The notes beneath the pieces are model-generated. The model was given only the letters and a program-made list of their open reading frames with translations, searched no databases and had not been told where the DNA came from. The translations under genes and the position numbers were made by a program. From assembly GCA_020152595.1 (NCBI GenBank), contig JAIGNY010000703.1, positions 288,501-352,500 of the forward strand: a stretch of DNA of 64,000 bases. The letters are read 5' to 3'. Shown in pieces: positions 23,545-36,790 of the stretch. The first letter of the stretch is position 1, and each line of letters starts with the position of its first letter. The DNA comes from Chiridota heheva (Eukaryota; Echinodermata; Holothuroidea; Apodida; Chiridotidae).

Positions 23545-25304
23545 TATTACATTGATATTACATCATTCCGTATTTGACGGACCTCTGAAGCTTGCGATAT
23601 TTTCTGAAAGTGAACCTACATTCTATAGTTAATCTTAGTCCAACAGTAATTAGTCATACAATGCTGATTCATGGAACAAAGTTTAATTACTCGTGACTCT
23701 TACATAAGCCTTTTGAATTTGAGGCACAATGGATATATTAGAATGATAAGGCTGGCACATGCATGTTTGTGTTTATCACCTTGTTGATATGAGGATTTTT
23801 AAGAATTTTTTGATCTATTCAAAAGTATAATAATCATTTCCATAAAGCTTAGTGCTTAACAGCACTGAGTGCAAACACTCTCCTCCATGTGACCTCACAT
23901 AGTATTTCACTCCTGTGTACCTGTTTGCTTGACAGCACTGAGTGCAAACACTCCCCTCCCTGTGACCTCACATAGTATTTCACCTCCTGTGTACCTGGGC
24001 ATATATACTGTACCTTCAACTTCCTCAGTTATAAATTTCGAACTTTGATCAGCCATAACAAAATTTGCTTTTTTTTTAAAGTTTAGAAACTCTTCTACCC
24101 TTTCAAATTAGCATGCAGGGGTGGACTGGAGGGGGCATGGGGGAGGACTGCCCCACAATAATTTGAGCTGAACATGCGTTATCATTTTACTGGACCACAT
24201 GACCCCCTCCCTTCTATATTTTTTATCACATATATATCACCTGACCTCATTATCCCCCCCCCCTTAATTTTTTGAACACTCCTCCACGTCACTTGAGTTT
24301 AAGTTCTTCACTTCACAAAATGAAAAGCAACAATAACAAAAGTCTTTTGAAAAGCCTTAAGTAAACTTTCATTGCGTAATTCTCAGAATGAGCAATATAA
24401 TGTCATAAATTATCCTGCACATGCCAAGTTTTTGTTTTTCATTTTATCATTTCCAAACTTGAGATAACAATATGAGAGGAAATGTAAGGAAGCTTGTATC
24501 GGATATGGAGCTTATCAACAGTAATCTGAGGGTTTTCTCTTTCATATATATGAACCTTGATTGATTGGTGGTAGCACGCAACTAGTTGTTATTGTTTCCC
24601 TATTGAAACCTATATTATACAAATATCACGTTCAGATTTCTTTTGTTGTGCAAAACGGAAGTTTTTGGAGTTATTGTTATATTTTCTGCAGCCTAATACT
24701 TTTTAATGAGAGTTGTTTCTCAAGAGGTGCTCCTGAGGTTTGGGGTATGGGAGCAGAGATGTCGCTACAGGGAGTGTCTCACCCTACCAAACTGGATGCA
24801 GTTGGAAAAATGAACATGACAGTTAAAAATTCAACTGTTCCTGTTCAGGCACCCTCATGAATCCACCCAGAACTTTTTCATCAGGTGATTTCCAACCATT
24901 TTGTACATGTATACTGTCAAGATATATCCCACCTACTAAAAGGTACTTCTTACTTGATAAAAAACACAAACCTTCTGAATTTTTGCATCAAATGACCCCC
25001 ACCCCACAACTTCTCACATAATATCTCCTATTATACTATGAATGCTACTTATATTTAAATTTGTGATGTGTGGCAGGTAAGACCTTGTTATTTTCTTATT
25101 TAGAATTGTTGATATTTGAAAACAACTCTGATTTAATTATCTAACTGTTTAACTGGACTATTTATGTCTCCAGCAAGTCTATTAAATTAGGCAATTTCCT
25201 ATGAGATCTTTCATTCACTCAGTTTTTGGAAGTTCAATTTTAATGGATACTTAATAAATCCTTCAAGTTTGCTCAAGATGAAATGCAATAACAAAATAGA
25301 TTGC
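23545..25304. other. unannotated tract with a 73-bp tandem duplication
   Basis: The block AGCACTGAGTGCAAACACTC, then GTGACCTCACATAGTATTTC, occurs at 23861 and again at 23934. An open frame at 24561-24860 (99 codons, plus strand) has no recognisable domain. I do not call a gene. Confidence 0.45.
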
Positions 25305-25877
25305 TTTAAGGGATTAGTTCAGTGGTCAAGCATGTCCATCTTATATGAAAAAGGACTTTAAAAGAAACAAACTGGGAAAGAAAGCATTGCAAAATCTTAT
25401 TCCATTAAGGAGATATTCAAGTTTAAAGTTTGGTATGATTTCTGTAGAAACGACTGAAAACAGACTAGTTGTGATGTCACAGCCTCAGATTCCTCAAAGT
25501 CTTTATGTATTTTATAGAAAGTTTATTTAATTTTTTCACTATTCAGATTATTTTTCCTCAAACTTTCTTTAGGTGGTATATTATAAATACCCTTCATAGA
25601 TTCAGCTTTACTACTTTTTTAACATATAACATGGTTTTTAAGCCACAAAAACGCAGGACAAAATATGATAGAATACATAAAGATCTAAAGGAATCTGAGG
25701 CTATGACATCACAACTAGTATGATTTCAGTCGTTTCTACACAAATGATACCAAAATTTTAACTTAAATATCTCCTTAATGGAATAAAATTTTGAATGCTT
25801 TCTTCACCATTTTGTTCCTTTTGAAGTTCTCTTTCATATAAAAATTAACATGCTTGACCACTGAACTAATCCTTTAA
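25305..25877. mobile_element. palindromic TTAAAGGATTAG element, copy 2
   Basis: The arms pair end to end: AAGGGATTAGTTCAGTGGTC at the left against GACCACTGAACTAATCCTTT at the right, and ACTAGTTGTGATGTCACAGC against GCTATGACATCACAACTAGT inside. The whole 570 bp can fold on itself. The central loop is in the opposite orientation to that of the 41.4-kb copy, as expected of a palindrome that can invert. The left TTAA has become TTTAAG. No coding capacity. Confidence 0.87.
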
Positions 25878-26250
25878 TAACCTTTTTCATCAAAACATGA
25901 ACTCTTGTGTTTGATTAATTCCTTCCTGATGATTATGGATCGAGTACTTTAAGAGTAAGGGTGTTTCAGTTGACGTCAGGAGGTCGCGTGACTTTGTTTA
26001 CATTACATTGTTTACATGGAATAAGATTTTTGAATGCTTTCTTCACCATTTTGTTCCTTTTGAAGTTCTCTTTCACATACAAATTAACATGCTTGACCAC
26101 TGAACTAATCCTTTAATATCCTTTTTCATCAAAATATGAACTCTTGTGTTTGATTAATTCCTTCCTGATGATTATGGATCGAGTACTTCAGGTGTAAGGG
26201 TGTTTCAGCTGCAGCACGAGGTCTCGTGACTTTGTTTACATCACCATTTT
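25778..26250. repeat. 239-bp tandem duplication taking in a MITE end
   Basis: The segment from GGAATAAAATTTTGAATGCT (about 25780) through GATTATGGATCGAGTAC and GTGTTTCAG to GTGACTTTGTTTACAT repeats at about 26020-26250, an offset of 239 bases. It copies the last 100 bp of the palindromic element together with 140 bp of right flank, so the duplication happened after insertion. Confidence 0.85.
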
Positions 26251-26341
26251 GCCGGGGAAGAATACTGTTTTTTGCTGTACACTTAATTAAACTTACAAAC
26301 GTTTACATGTTGTTATGTAAGATTATTTTTTTTAAATAATT

Positions 26342-26518
26342 ATGGTGGAATCTTGCTATGTTGTTGGTTGCACAAATTGATGTGTGCCAGGGAAAAAAAA
26401 GACGTTTTTCCCATTTCCATCTGATCCTGATTGACGTTCGAAGTGAGTTTCTGCGTATAATGCAATGGCTTTCAATCTACGGTTCACACCAGGATTTGCA
26501 GAGAGCACTTTATATTAG
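26342..26518 (+). pseudogene. THAP zinc-finger domain relic (exon ending in a splice donor)
   Basis: From ATG at 26342 the frame reads MVESCYVVGCTN, then a stop, then KKKTFFPFPSDPD. This matches the start of a THAP domain: Met, CX4C, and the conserved FPxDP-like segment. A frame two bases on reads VHTRICREHFIL (26485-26517), the CX2H half of the C2CH zinc site. TTAG at 26515-26518 is followed by GTATGT, a good 5' splice site. The frame is broken by three TGA codons (26378, 26432, 26444) and one frameshift. THAP domains bind DNA in P-element transposases and in host THAP proteins; nothing downstream shows which this was. The fragment is short, but the motif order and donor are specific. Confidence 0.72.
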
Positions 26519-26566
26519 GTATGTAGGCTTTGTCTGCATATAACGAGCAATCAGATGGTGTTCACG

Positions 26567-26668
26567 TAAAATAGTTAATCTTCGTATACCCGGTGAATGT
26601 TCAAAATGTAGGGAAAATAAATAGTTAATCTTCGTATACCCGGTGAATATACAAATCGTAGGGAAAAT
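26567..26668. repeat. 50-bp direct duplication
   Basis: AGTTAATCTTCGTATACCCG occurs at 26573 and 26623 with matching flanks ending TAGGGAAAATA. It lies within 60 bp of the THAP relic. Confidence 0.85.
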
Positions 26669-29029
26669 ATGAAGCAAAATCAGAAGCAAATTGCAATCAG
26701 CAAAATTCGTTGAATTGGTAGGTAGTTTAGCATGTAGTATGCTTGTTATATGTGTGGTGAGACTGAGATGTGTCAAGACGCGTGAAACACAACGATGCTT
26801 GCCCTGCAAAATGGCTTCCAGATGAGTTAGAGTCACATGATGAAATCCCTCAATTAAACTCTTTTTTCCTTATATATTTAATTTATGTAAACAGTAATTA
26901 AGGTCAATAGATCAAAAAATTAGAATCGGAATGGATTTCAGAATTTAAAAGGCCATTATAGTCATCTCTAACATGGAGGTAAATAAACTTAACTATGGTG
27001 TGTTTTGATTTGTCAAAACACAATGGTCTGATGTGCACTTACATTGATAACTTGCCAATCAGAATAATTTTGGAATCAAATGTACGCTACCACTTTTTAA
27101 TCATGACAGATGGTCTTTAATGGTCAATGGATAATAATTTGTATTTTGTAATGCATAGAGACATTAAAAAAAAAGGAATATAATTTTACTAGTTTAACTT
27201 CAATTTTGAAATAACATATTTCATTTTTGTTACTAGTGACCAAAATCTCAGGATTTCTGTTAATTTATGCCAGATAGGTGATTAGTTTCCTTACAAGTCT
27301 GTTTGTTATTTTGAGCTCTGACCTGTATCACTGACTCAGACCCATAACCAGGACTTTTCTCAAATGGGGGCACAAGTACTTTCGGAAGGGGCACTTGGAC
27401 AGATTCTCCATACACTCTGTATAATTTTGGTTTGATTTTCTTCAAGGGGGTACAGACCTTTAATTTTCTCAGTGATATCCTCCACTTTTATAATTTTAAT
27501 TAGAATAAAATGACAAAAGTTTGGAACCCATGAAAGTAAAATTTCCCCTCAAAATCATTTGAAAATTGCTTAAAAACAGTCTTATTTACTTATCATTTTG
27601 CTAATCAGCTAGGCCCTCATACGAAATATGCAAGTTGGCCCACCAGTACCACAATTTTTGAAGGAGTTTTTGGCCAACTGAAGTGACTGTCGGGTCAGAT
27701 GGCCCATCAGTACACATATCAGCATGAAGCAATATCTTTTCTTAGGAGAAATAGTATGTCAATCATTCATAGTTAATGTACACATCACCTCAGGCTTAGC
27801 TATTTTTATCACCAGTTTGCAAACAAATTTATCCCACTAAGACACCTAACACTGGATGAGTTATTTTAATCACAAAAGTGCCCCCAATTACTCAGCCCTG
27901 CCTTCTGTAATCTTATACACACAAATAATCTGAGGCTACTTGACTGTGGCTGCTTTGGATGGCAGATAAACAATCATTGTTTGGAGTGGAAACACAATAC
28001 ACTGAACAGGAAGTCGGGTTGGTATACTAAATTGTCTTATCTTAGTTTTAAGGATTAACTCAGGTGCTGCGTGTGGGTAGGCTTAAAGAAAAACTTTTCG
28101 ACATGAGGAAGGTCTGGACCCTCACAACTGAACCTGATGGAAAGAGTCAGCTGTTTGCAGTCATGGACAAATCAGACCATTATCTAAAATATTTAAATCC
28201 TCATATTTAATCTAAAATCCTAAGACAGTCCCCAAATTTAACAAGCATCAAAAGCTTTTCTTTCTTTCCTTGTATGGTTTTAATATGTAAAATATCAATC
28301 TAAAATTGTTTGACCCCAAATCATGGCAAATGCAGACAATTATGATTCAATTGCATATTTATTTCATATCAAGATTGGTCTTTAAGTTGCTTGTCCAGAC
28401 TGCGGTTTACAAAATATATGATGTTTTACTTTTAAAGGGCATTTGAACGAAAATATGATTTATTTATGTTTTGTTTATGTACTTACAGATATGATTGTAC
28501 CATAATGAAAAAGAATAAGGAAGCAAAAAGTTTGGTTAAAGATTGTCATCCCAGCCGATGACCAATTTGTAGAGATGTGTGTTCCTGAAACTATTGATAG
28601 AATTTTATCCCATTTTTAGTAGACAGAAAAACATTAAGTGCAAGTTAACTCAGTTAAAGGCATATGGCCATGTACAGACATTATTTAAAGAGGGAGGCTC
28701 GTCTTCTTAAAATACAGTAAAATTGGGGATGCGATATTTTGACGTCACTTCTGGTTGTGGACGCAAGATCCGATCCACTGTCTGTTTGTACATGGAGTTA
28801 GAAGAGAACTCCATGGTTTGTACAGCCAGACACTAGCATGTGCATTGTGTGTGCCGAGTTACATACACAGCGCATTACGTTACTGTGACGAGGAACTTTT
28901 TTCTTTTTTTTCAATGCGTTTGTCAGAAAGCGAAAGTGAAATATTAGTATTATAATACTACAATAATAGTCACCAAATGAAAATTACTGAGAAAAAAGAA
29001 GAAGATGAAAGCAAAAGTTGCAACAAACG
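26669..29029. other. unannotated intergenic tract
   Basis: No gene. The segment 27335-27460 resembles 20.56-20.68 kb. A more GC-balanced patch at 28730-28900 (GACGTCACTTCTGGTTGTGG) precedes the tRNA-like sequence but has no convincing frame or paired ends. Confidence 0.4.
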
Positions 29030-29112
29030 ATTCTACCGGGGCTCGAACTCACGACTATTGATAAGAAATAAAATTGCTTCCGATTGCTGTAACCAACTGG
29101 GCTAACTCGTGT
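29030..29112 (-). repeat. tRNA-like or tRNA-derived SINE fragment
   Basis: On the minus strand TTAGCCCAGTTGG (29092-29104) is a good polymerase III A box and GAGTTCGAGCCCC (29038-29050) a good B box. The T-arm bases on either side of TTCGAGC do not pair well and no acceptor stem closes, so I do not call a functional tRNA. A decayed tRNA gene or SINE head fits best. Confidence 0.5.
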
Positions 29113-31782
29113 AATGACCTTCAAGGCATTTTAAATAACTATATACCTTGCAATACGAGACAACGAAGCGAATTCTAAATATTGTGCACATATGACGATT
29201 TCGCCTCTTTAAACTGCTTTTAAATCTATTCAGCGCCATCATTCCATAAAAATAGGGTAAACATTAACCATTTCCACCTTTCCCCCCTCTTTCCCCCTCC
29301 TCCCCCCCACACACTTTCGAGATGAGAATTATGGTCCTGGTATTTTATGTTGTGAATCCTTTGCTTTTAAAATGTCTATCTTATTTCTTTGAAGTGGTGC
29401 AGTAAATTCTGACCAAAGGTTTTTGAATCTAATTGCCATGCACTAATAGAATTATAGCAGGAATAGACTTTCCCATCATTTTTAGTGACCAAACAAAGAA
29501 GTTTAAAGAATTGCAGAAATATTTTCAGCTGTCTGCCCAGTCATACATCACAAAATTTTCATAAATTAAAAACTGATCAAACTTTGATCAGCCATTACTC
29601 AAAAACTAAAGGACCAAAGGTTCCCCCAAAAAAAAAAAAAAAAAAACTGATCTGATCTGCTTAAATCTTGATACTCTTTCAAGCAATGTAGAAATTACAA
29701 CATGTCCAGAGACCTAAGTTTAAGTTTGTCATAGGAGATATTTACTCTATTACTAAATAGGTACTGAAAATAACAGGATGGAGAGGGGAGTGGGGGAGGG
29801 GAGTAGAAATTGCCCCAAAATGTTATGCCTGAAAATGTTACTTACACTGGCATAAACATACATTATCCCAAATTTTGTTTATAAGACAACACACTATTTG
29901 GGATGAGTTGTGCCAAGCATAATTATGGCATCGTTGATGCTTTGTATTTCTGAAGGGATCATGTATCAAATAAGACTATTGAATTGTTCCTTTCTTTTTA
30001 TCCTCTCATACAATGAAGATACACATGCCGGACCTCTGCACCAATTCTGCACTTCAGTCGCTCTAATTTCATGACATAACCGCAGGATCAATTTTCCATT
30101 AGTACAGCCACTGCTTAAAAACTTGTTGTGCAAATATCAAACTTCATATTATGCATCATTCCACAAGATTAACTTTGCTTGAAAAGACATTTCATGCTCA
30201 TTGGGAGATGCTGCTCCCTTTAATGAAAACTCTTTTTGTGTTGGGTGGAAATCAAACACATGGTTCATTGAATAGCTTGTATGGAGTTGATTAAGTCACA
30301 GTTTTGTGGTTTGGGGAAATAAAAAAAATAAAAACTTTTACTTCGACCGGCCCTGCTCTATATGAGGGCTGGTCTAAGTGTTCCTGGTTTTAAGCAAAGC
30401 CATTTCTAATGCTTCATGAACTAGTTATCCCTTACATGCTGAATTAAGACCCTCACTATACCCTGTTGGGTGATTGAGGTTATGATACTACCCTCTTCTT
30501 CTGCTTATGAAACTTTCAAACATACTCCCATAAGAGATTAAACCATGTTACCTTAAAATTATTTCCACATTCCAAGCAGCATTTCACAAGCCTGTTTAAA
30601 AATAGGGCATCCATAATCATGTGTAGGTGCACCTCTAAGTTTACAACTGTTGTTCGTTTTTGTGAGTCAAAAAGTGTTGTGAACCCTTTATTTCACTTAA
30701 TGTTTACCAGAAGTCTGTTTTACAGCTTTTTGCTTATGTTTTTGGGCCTTAGCAAAAACAAATACTACATTCAATACCATGCCCTTTACATTTTTAAAGC
30801 ACACATCAATCAATCAAAATTTACACATTCAAATTGTAAGATAGCTGGTGGTCTATTTTTGGTAAAGAAATACAAAATTAAGTTTGTGGCTTTCTTTTTT
30901 ACAAAAATAAAATTGTAAAGGTTTTCCCTTTGACATTTGTGGCCTTTAGAGTGTTTCCATTTCCGAATGTGGTTGGTAGCCTACAGTATTTACTATTCCA
31001 GGAATTTTGAAAGATGTACAATATTTTTGAAGTTTTTATTTAATTGTGTTCAGGCACCTTATGGTATATAAAAAAAATGCCCAGTGAATTTTTCAGGAGC
31101 AGATATAAAGGTGAAGGTGGGAAGGGGGATTCCAAGGAAGGTCTGTCAGCTTGAGGAACACTTACAACAATTTATTGATCACAGCTAGAGATGAATTGGC
31201 GAGACAGCATGTTATATGGTAATTCCAATTCGATCAGGTGTAGATATTGTTTGTTAGAACAGTTTCGCGTAAGAACTTGGGATAAAGTCTTGAATTGCAC
31301 CCCCTCCCCAAAGAGTGAAGGGAAAAGTCATAGCTGTGCCCAAACATGTGATACATTGAAAGGCTAGATTCCAACTTGAAGTCCTTGAGAATCAAGGGCA
31401 AAACCATTGTAAAGCAATCAGCATTTTTCCAAGGATTTCCAAGTAAATCATTTTCACATCTGACAGAGTGAAAGGAAAACTCCCCTCCCCCTCCCCTTTT
31501 CCCTATACAAGCCTTTCTCTGTGCTGGTATTTGGTGATCAATGCTGCAGCAGCTTGCCATGCAGTCAAATCCTTGTTTAAATATCTGCCTGCATCCACAC
31601 ATTATCAGATGAACTCCAGTGCCCTTTTGCATTATGATTTGATAGTTTCTAATTGACTTAATGAGTTTGCCAGAGATTTGTTTTAGTGATACCTTATTTC
31701 CAGCAAACATTCCACTAGAGTAATAGATTGCTGTCATTCAGCAAGTCAGTTTGAATGTTTGATTGTCCTGGAACCTGGGAGG
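29113..31782. other. unannotated intergenic tract
   Basis: No gene recognised. A poly(A) run lies at about 29628-29646. A 167-codon minus-strand open frame (31234-31737) has no domain, includes low-complexity glycine codons, and is not supported as a gene. Confidence 0.4.
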
Positions 31783-32612
31783 GAGGGGGGGGGGAGGCAC
31801 GTACTTCAAACTACAAGTGCTAGGGGTGTGCAGCCCACCAACCGAAAAACATATTCGCAGTGTGACAGATGTTTTGGTAACTGCAGTATGAAATTATACA
31901 ATTTTAATACCCTGAGTATGAAAGAAGTCAATTTTGATATATGCAGTATGAAAGAAGTCAATTTTGATTCATGCAGTATGAAAGAAGTCAATTTTGATAC
32001 GTGCAGTATGAAAGAAGTCAATTTTGATAGCTGCAGTATGAAAGAGGTCAATTTTGATACTTGCAGTATATGAAATCAATCAATTTTGATAGCTGCAGTA
32101 TGAAAGAGGTCAATTTTGATACCTGCAGTATGAAAGAAGTCAATTTTGATACCTGCAGTATGAAAGAAGTCAATTTTGATACCTGCAGTATGAAAGAAGT
32201 CAATTTTGATACATGCAGTATGAAATAGTCAATTTTGATACGTGCAGTATGAAAGAAGTCAATTTTGATAACTGCAGTATGAAAGAAGTCAATTTTGATA
32301 CTTGCAGTATATGAAAGAAATCAATTTTGATAGCTGCAGTATGAAAGAAATCAATTTTGATACCTGCTGTATGAGTATTCAACTGTATATTCAACTGTAT
32401 ATTCAACTGTATACATAGTATATATTGTAAAAATGGACCAGCAGCACAAAATTAAACAGAGTAAAGCCTCATTTTTTGAGACCTGCACTAGGGAAATGAG
32501 ACACCTGCACTATGGAAATATGCAAAATAGGCGCCTGCCTAGGCATAAGAGAAATAAAATCGGATAAGAGAAATGATGTACATATATACCTCACATATGG
32601 AAGCATTCCCTT
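31783..32612 (-). mobile_element. internal-repeat MITE family, copy 3, with an expanded 30-bp array
   Basis: In inverse orientation it carries the family landmarks: GGTGTGCAGCCCACCAACCG at the left, the internal array, TTGTAAAAATGGACCAGCAG, TAAAGCCTCATTTTTTGAGA, GGCGCCTGCCT, and TATACCTCACATATGGAAGC at the right. Here the internal 30-bp unit has expanded to about 17 copies from about 2.5 in copies 2 and 4. Short TCAACTGTATAT repeats follow the array. It encodes no protein. Confidence 0.82.
31884..32369. repeat. 30-bp tandem array, about 17 copies
   Basis: Units read CTGCAGTATGAAAGAAGTCA followed by ATTTTGATAC, each beginning with a CTGCAG (PstI) site. Variants include CTGAGTATG in one early unit and TGCAGTATATG in two. 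Because 30 is a multiple of three, a frame stays open across it (SMKEVNFD cycles), which is not evidence of a gene. Confidence 0.95.
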
Positions 32613-33187
32613 TGGGGTCTGTTACGTCTGTTACAATTGATGGTAAATATACACATGATTAACTCTCTTTAAATGATGTGTCTCACTAGATGATTAATTT
32701 TATTGTATACCAATTAGGAGATAATTATTCCCATTTAATGGGGGAAAACAAAAGTATGGCATACCTACTGGAGCTATATAAGTCAGATGCTATTTACAAT
32801 ATCCATTAAAGAGTATGAAATTCAATTACAAATAATATGAAAAAGTATCCTTACAAAAACTATAGCAGATTATAAAATCTATAGCTGTGACTGTGAGCTA
32901 TGAAGATTTTAAAATATCCAAAGACAACAAGTAATAGTTTGGGAACTGAGAAACAAAGGAAGTTTTCAATGTGTATGTGAAGGGATGGAGGAATCGCATA
33001 AGAGAAATGATGTACCCATTTAAAGATGTGCGATTTATATGGGTATATACCTATGGGCCTATAAGTAGAAGTTATATAAAAATTTGACCCACACTTGCTT
33101 GGTCGTGTCTGAAATTCCCCCCTCTCAGGGGCCTTAACCCCCCCCCCCCCCTTCGCGCTCTCTGTTAATTTAACAATATTTATTTTC
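32613..33187. other. unannotated tract
   Basis: No gene. GCATAAGAGAAATGATGTAC near 32997 repeats a phrase inside the adjacent element (32563-32580), hinting at a partial duplication of its end. A C-run sits at about 33139-33150. Confidence 0.4.
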
Positions 33188-33421
33188 AAGGAGCACCAGA
33201 CTGAAAAGTGAGGGCGTATTTTTAGGGGTCCCCCAAAAAATCACTTCTTTTCTAGCACACAACGGTATAGCAATCTTCTGGGTAATATGAATATTCAAGA
33301 AACCTTTGCCTTTACGTCGTCTGTGGGCTATGGAGGCATGAAATTTATCCATCTTTTGTGGATAATATATCTCTGAAATTCTCAAAAATGAGCGCCCTCA
33401 CTTTTTAGTCTAGCGCTCCTT
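33188..33421. mobile_element. 234-bp MITE with AAGGAGCGC-type inverted ends
   Basis: The left end AAGGAGCACCAGACTGAAAA and the right end (inverse AAGGAGCGCTAGACTAAAAA) match at 17 of 20 bases and continue as AGTGAGGGCG. The right flank gives TTAA. The interior is non-coding. Confidence 0.72.
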
Positions 33422-33987
33422 TAACATCTTTCTTTTTGTAAAGCTTTATTTTCCTCCACGGTTCCGACAGACCTAAATAATGAATAGTTCACATTTCAAG
33501 GTGAAAGTTTTGATAAACCTCTTCAGGTTCCTTAGGACCAAGGATCCTAATCTCATGCCTGTAAAGATGGAAATCAATAACAGATCTTTTAGAAACACTC
33601 TAATAATGAAACAAAGCAACTGACCTAGCTGTCCTGATTGACCATACATTATTATTGACCATAACCATTTCCATATAAGTCGAGAAGAAAAATCAATGAA
33701 CAGTATTGTACCTGGTCTTCAAGTGTTGGGTCATCTAATGTGTCTTGACATGTAAAGCCTTTCTTTCTGGCTTTTGTCACATTAACATTATTGATCTGTT
33801 GGTCCAGTGCTAATTTTACTACAAGAATGAGCAATCGAGGACTCTGTTTTGTCTGGGATATTAAAAAGTTATCTTCATTTAAATTCAAATTGAGGTGAGT
33901 CTTTGCACACTAATACAAATTTCAAAAGAATTTAATGTATTGATGGAAACTTTTGTAGCTCTTTTTTTGGAGGCATTTGATGAACCA
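33422..33987. other. unannotated tract
   Basis: No gene or array seen. Confidence 0.4.
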
Positions 33988-34316
33988 CCCTTGGTTATTC
34001 ATGTTTGATTGGTCATTCATGTTTGATTGGTCATTCATGTTTAATTGGTTATTCATGTTTGATTGGTCATTCATATTTGATTGGTTATTCAGGTTTGATT
34101 GGTTATTCAGGTTTGATTTATTATTCAGGTTTGATTGGTTATTCAGGTTTGATTTATTATTTAGGTTTGATTGGTTGTTCAGGTTTAATTGGTTATTCAT
34201 ATTTGATTGGTTATTCAGGTTTGATTGGTTATTCAGGTTTGATTGGTTATTCAGGTTTGATTGGTTATTCAGATTTGATTGGTTATTCAGATTTGATTGG
34301 TTATTAGATTTGATTT
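33988..34316. repeat. 18-bp minisatellite, about 18 copies
   Basis: The unit is GGTTATTCAGGTTTGATT. Left-hand units carry CATG or CATA in place of CAGG. As a multiple of three it keeps frames open on both strands (FDWLFR and NNQSNL cycles); these are not genes. Confidence 0.95.
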
Positions 34317-34845
<529 letters not shown>

Positions 34846-34854
34846 TATAACAGA

Positions 34855-35600
34855 GGCTTGTAAACACAGTATATCAAGAACCGTGTGGTGGATTTATGTC
34901 ATACATCATACATGGCATATCGTGTTGTGGCCTATAGATGATCCTTATTTTTGGTGCTGATATCATGAATATTAATTAGTAGGTGGGGTTAATTATAAAA
35001 TTATGTTAACAAGCTTTGAATACGATATCTCAAGAACTGTGCAGTGGATTTATGTTAATTAATAGGATGTGTTGTGATCTGTAGATGATCCCCTTAATTC
35101 TTGGTGCTGATGTCATGAATATCAATAAGTAGGCGGGCTAAATGTAAAATTCTGTTAACAATAAGCTTGTAAACACGATATCTCAAGAACAGTGAGGTGG
35201 ATTTATGTCATACTTGGTATATGGTGTGCTGCGGTCTGTAGGCGATCCTATTTTTTGCTGTCATGAATATTTATAAGTTGGCGGTGCTAAATGTAAAATT
35301 ATGTTAACAAGTTTTTAAACACGATATCTCAAGATTATTAAGGTGGATTTATGCCATACTTGGTATATGGGTGTGTTGTGGGCTGCAGCTGGATCCCTGT
35401 CACAAATATTAATATAGGCGGGACTAACTGTAAAATTCTGTTTATGCTCATTATTTCCACAAACCCATGTCAGGTATAAATCAAACTTGGTATGATGGCG
35501 TTGATAAAAGCAAGGATGAAACAGGATCCCATAGAATGTTGAGTTGTTGACTTCATTATTATTCATGTCAGGCGGAGCCAAATACAACTTTTTATTGGTT
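34855..35600. repeat. about 150-bp tandem array, four to five units
   Basis: Units begin CTTGTAAACACGATATCTCA near 34857, 35013, 35165 and 35310. They continue with GTGGATTTATGTCATAC, GATGATCC, TGGTGCTGATGTCATGAATA and AGTAGGCGGGGCTAA. A fifth, diverged unit lies at about 35440-35600. Related sequence forms 301-bp units at 40.1 kb, so it is one dispersed family. Confidence 0.85.
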
Positions 35601-36790
35601 GTTGTGATTGTGGCTTATAGCTTAAGGCAAAAACCTTAACACTTAAACAAGCAACAAAATATACACAAATTACATGTTGCAGTATGATAAATGAAATAAA
35701 CGTGTAAGAAGGCAACATTTAAAGATATACGATAAATGAAAAAAATGCCTCTAACCCAAAGTTTTCTTCGGAAGCATGTGGGATTTTTCCTGGTTAGAGA
35801 TAGAACTGAGCATAAAATTATGAAAGAAGATGATATTTTTGCTTGTTCTTGAAAAAACAAAACAGAAACGTTTATTTGTTATCTACAAGTTAATTCATAT
35901 AGTTAAAACCATTATTTACCATTTAATTATAATTTCTTCATTTGTTTTTTTCAGAGAGGGTGGAGGAAGCATGGAACTAATTATTTTCCCTATTGAAGCC
36001 TATGAGGAAAGAGTCAAGTTCGGGGTCCTTTTTGTATCAGAATGTTATAGATTTGGGATCTTTTGTGATGTTTTTCAAAAAGTACCATCTTGGACGAGGG
36101 TACTTTCTATAGGGGGTGACCAGAGGTTTTGGCCCTTTTTTTTAGGCTGAAGTGAAGAGGTGTTATACACCCTCACCAAATCATTTAGATTTTGGTGTGG
36201 GTCTATGGTAAAATAGTTTCTCATGAAAGTTTTACTAAAACAAATCTCGTCAAGTTTGGATATGCATAGTCAAGTCCTATCCTTTCTCTACCATTCCTGA
36301 AATTTTCAACTTCTCAGCTTCCTGTCTCGAAAATATTTTTGTTAGCCTTTTGTCTGAGGGTTCTCATTTTCAAATGGCGGAGTGATACCTTTATTAGTTC
36401 CCTGCTACCAACAACCATTATTTTTGCATAGCACCTGACAATGTCACATGATTGATTTGTTTTCATATGACATATTTTGCATTTTATCTGCTACATTATT
36501 GTCATAAATCAAAGCTTCTTGTTCAGTCTGTCTTTCTGTTGAGTAATCTAATTAATATCAACAAGCATTACCAATATAAATATCATCTTTAATCTTAATT
36601 GTGTAAATATTTGTACTCTGTGGTAAAAAAGTTACAAAAAGGTCCTTAAAAATATTCATGTTTTTCATACTGCATTTCCACTTCATTTCACAATACCCAA
36701 AGTTAAACAGCTTGGATGTGTTTTCACATAAATCCCGATCATGATCCCTGGATGATGACCTGCTTTACGAAGTTAAAACAAAAATTTTTC
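35601..36790. other. unannotated tract
   Basis: No gene supported. A 106-codon frame at 35830-36150 lacks any recognisable domain. Confidence 0.4.

Noticed and set aside
24561..24860. 99-codon plus-strand frame
   Set aside because: No domain, no splice context I could support.
29030..29112. Functional tRNA gene on the minus strand
   Set aside because: A and B boxes are good, but the T-arm and acceptor stem do not pair.
31234..31737. 167-codon minus-strand frame
   Set aside because: No recognisable domain and no paralogue in the window; length alone is weak evidence in an animal genome.
31759..32406. Repetitive frames over the 30-bp array; possible CRISPR-like array
   Set aside because: Units are contiguous with no unique spacers, and they lie inside a MITE of a eukaryotic genome.
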